This document shows positions 55,150 through 55,500 of a stretch of DNA of 55,500 nt, piece after piece. Numbering within the stretch: the stretch's first letter is position 1; every line of letters begins with the position of its first letter. The DNA comes from Mesostigma viride (lineage: Eukaryota > Streptophyta > Mesostigmatophyceae > Mesostigmatales > Mesostigmataceae), in the NCBI GenBank assembly GCA_009746045.1, contig RPFO01000156.1, positions 5,875,900 through 5,931,399 of the forward strand. Reading direction: 5' to 3'. The translations under genes were made by a program, and so were the position numbers. A model generated the notes under the pieces. That model was not told the DNA's origin. It did no database searches and worked only from the letters and a program-made list of their open reading frames with translations.

Positions 55150-55500
55150 ACCGACGTATGCATACATGGAGATTGCCAAAGCACACAATCAGGGGGACAG
55201 AAAAAAGCGAAGGCCCAAAAAGTAAGCAGTGAACCCTACGACAAAAGATTAGGATATCTCTCTGAAACAACAATGGCATCCTATGACATGGTAAAAGGAA
55301 ACGCCCAGCCAGTGAGCCCACACACCAAACATTACCTCCTTCATGTCCCAAACAACCAGGCAAGTGGCATCCATAGGACTAAAAAGCTTGTATTCACCAA
55401 ACACCAACGGTTGCCCAGCAAAGTTCGTTGACGCACACCAGCTGTTGTCTAGCAAAGTTCGCTAGTGTACAAGGGGTACGGTGATGGCATGGGATCAGAA
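55150..55500. other. Unassigned right edge
   Basis: No gene or repeat recognised, apart from two GCCCAGCAAAGTTCG(T/C)-like direct copies near 55412 and 55450. Confidence 0.35.

Overview
The window is eukaryotic, repeat-dominated DNA with almost no ordinary host genes. It holds pieces of hAT, copia, Penelope-like, L1-like, CACTA-like, Mutator-like and other transposable elements, kilobase microsatellites and intron-like splice signals. The mixture, including a copia tRNA-iMet type primer site and L1-like ORF1 proteins with an RRM, suggests a photosynthetic protist, green alga or early plant lineage. I cannot name the organism, and no rRNA, tRNA or conserved housekeeping gene was seen.

Left nest (about 1.1-13.1 kb). 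A Penelope-like (PLE) fragment is split by a minus-strand LINE (1264-12771, 12-bp target duplication). That LINE is split by a copia-derived insert (1793-12753, 10-bp duplication) which starts exactly at a copia-type primer binding site. The copia insert is split by another PLE copy (2249-3197) and by a 7.6-kb DNA transposon (4136-11720). The transposon has 32-bp terminal inverted repeats, a 3-bp duplication (CCA), subterminal GTGACACC arrays and a DUF7869-like DDE protein.

Central nest (13.8-48.8 kb). One 5'-truncated L1-like LINE (13805-48766, duplication ATCTCCCCAC) is cut into four pieces by three insertions: an 11.8-kb CACTA-like element (15014-26861), an ORF1-only retroposon (27335-30201) and a second truncated ORF1-only retroposon (31271-48619). 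The last one contains an LTR element (31296-47729, 597-bp LTRs, duplication GGACC). Its 5' LTR is split by a 10.8-kb Mutator-like element (31765-42600, about 3-kb inverted repeats, 10-bp duplication). That element in turn contains a complete 2-kb ORF1-only retroposon with an intact 472-aa ORF, plus LINE and PLE fragments, each with its own duplication. Removing each insert with one duplication copy rejoins the host element, in several cases in frame.

Right part (48.8-55.5 kb). This holds more truncated LINEs with target duplications, an element bounded by AACGCAATTTTTTGCGTT palindromes that carries a frameshifted acidic/AT-hook gene, and a 1.6-kb compound microsatellite bordered by inverted PLE 3' ends.

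Across the window about twenty LINE or ORF1-only 3' ends share a short hairpin (CTCC(C)-CAAC-(G)GGAG or a close variant) followed by TTAA, TTTAA or TTGAA/CAATT-type simple tails. This suggests that one reverse-transcription machinery serves both autonomous LINEs and ORF1-only partners.
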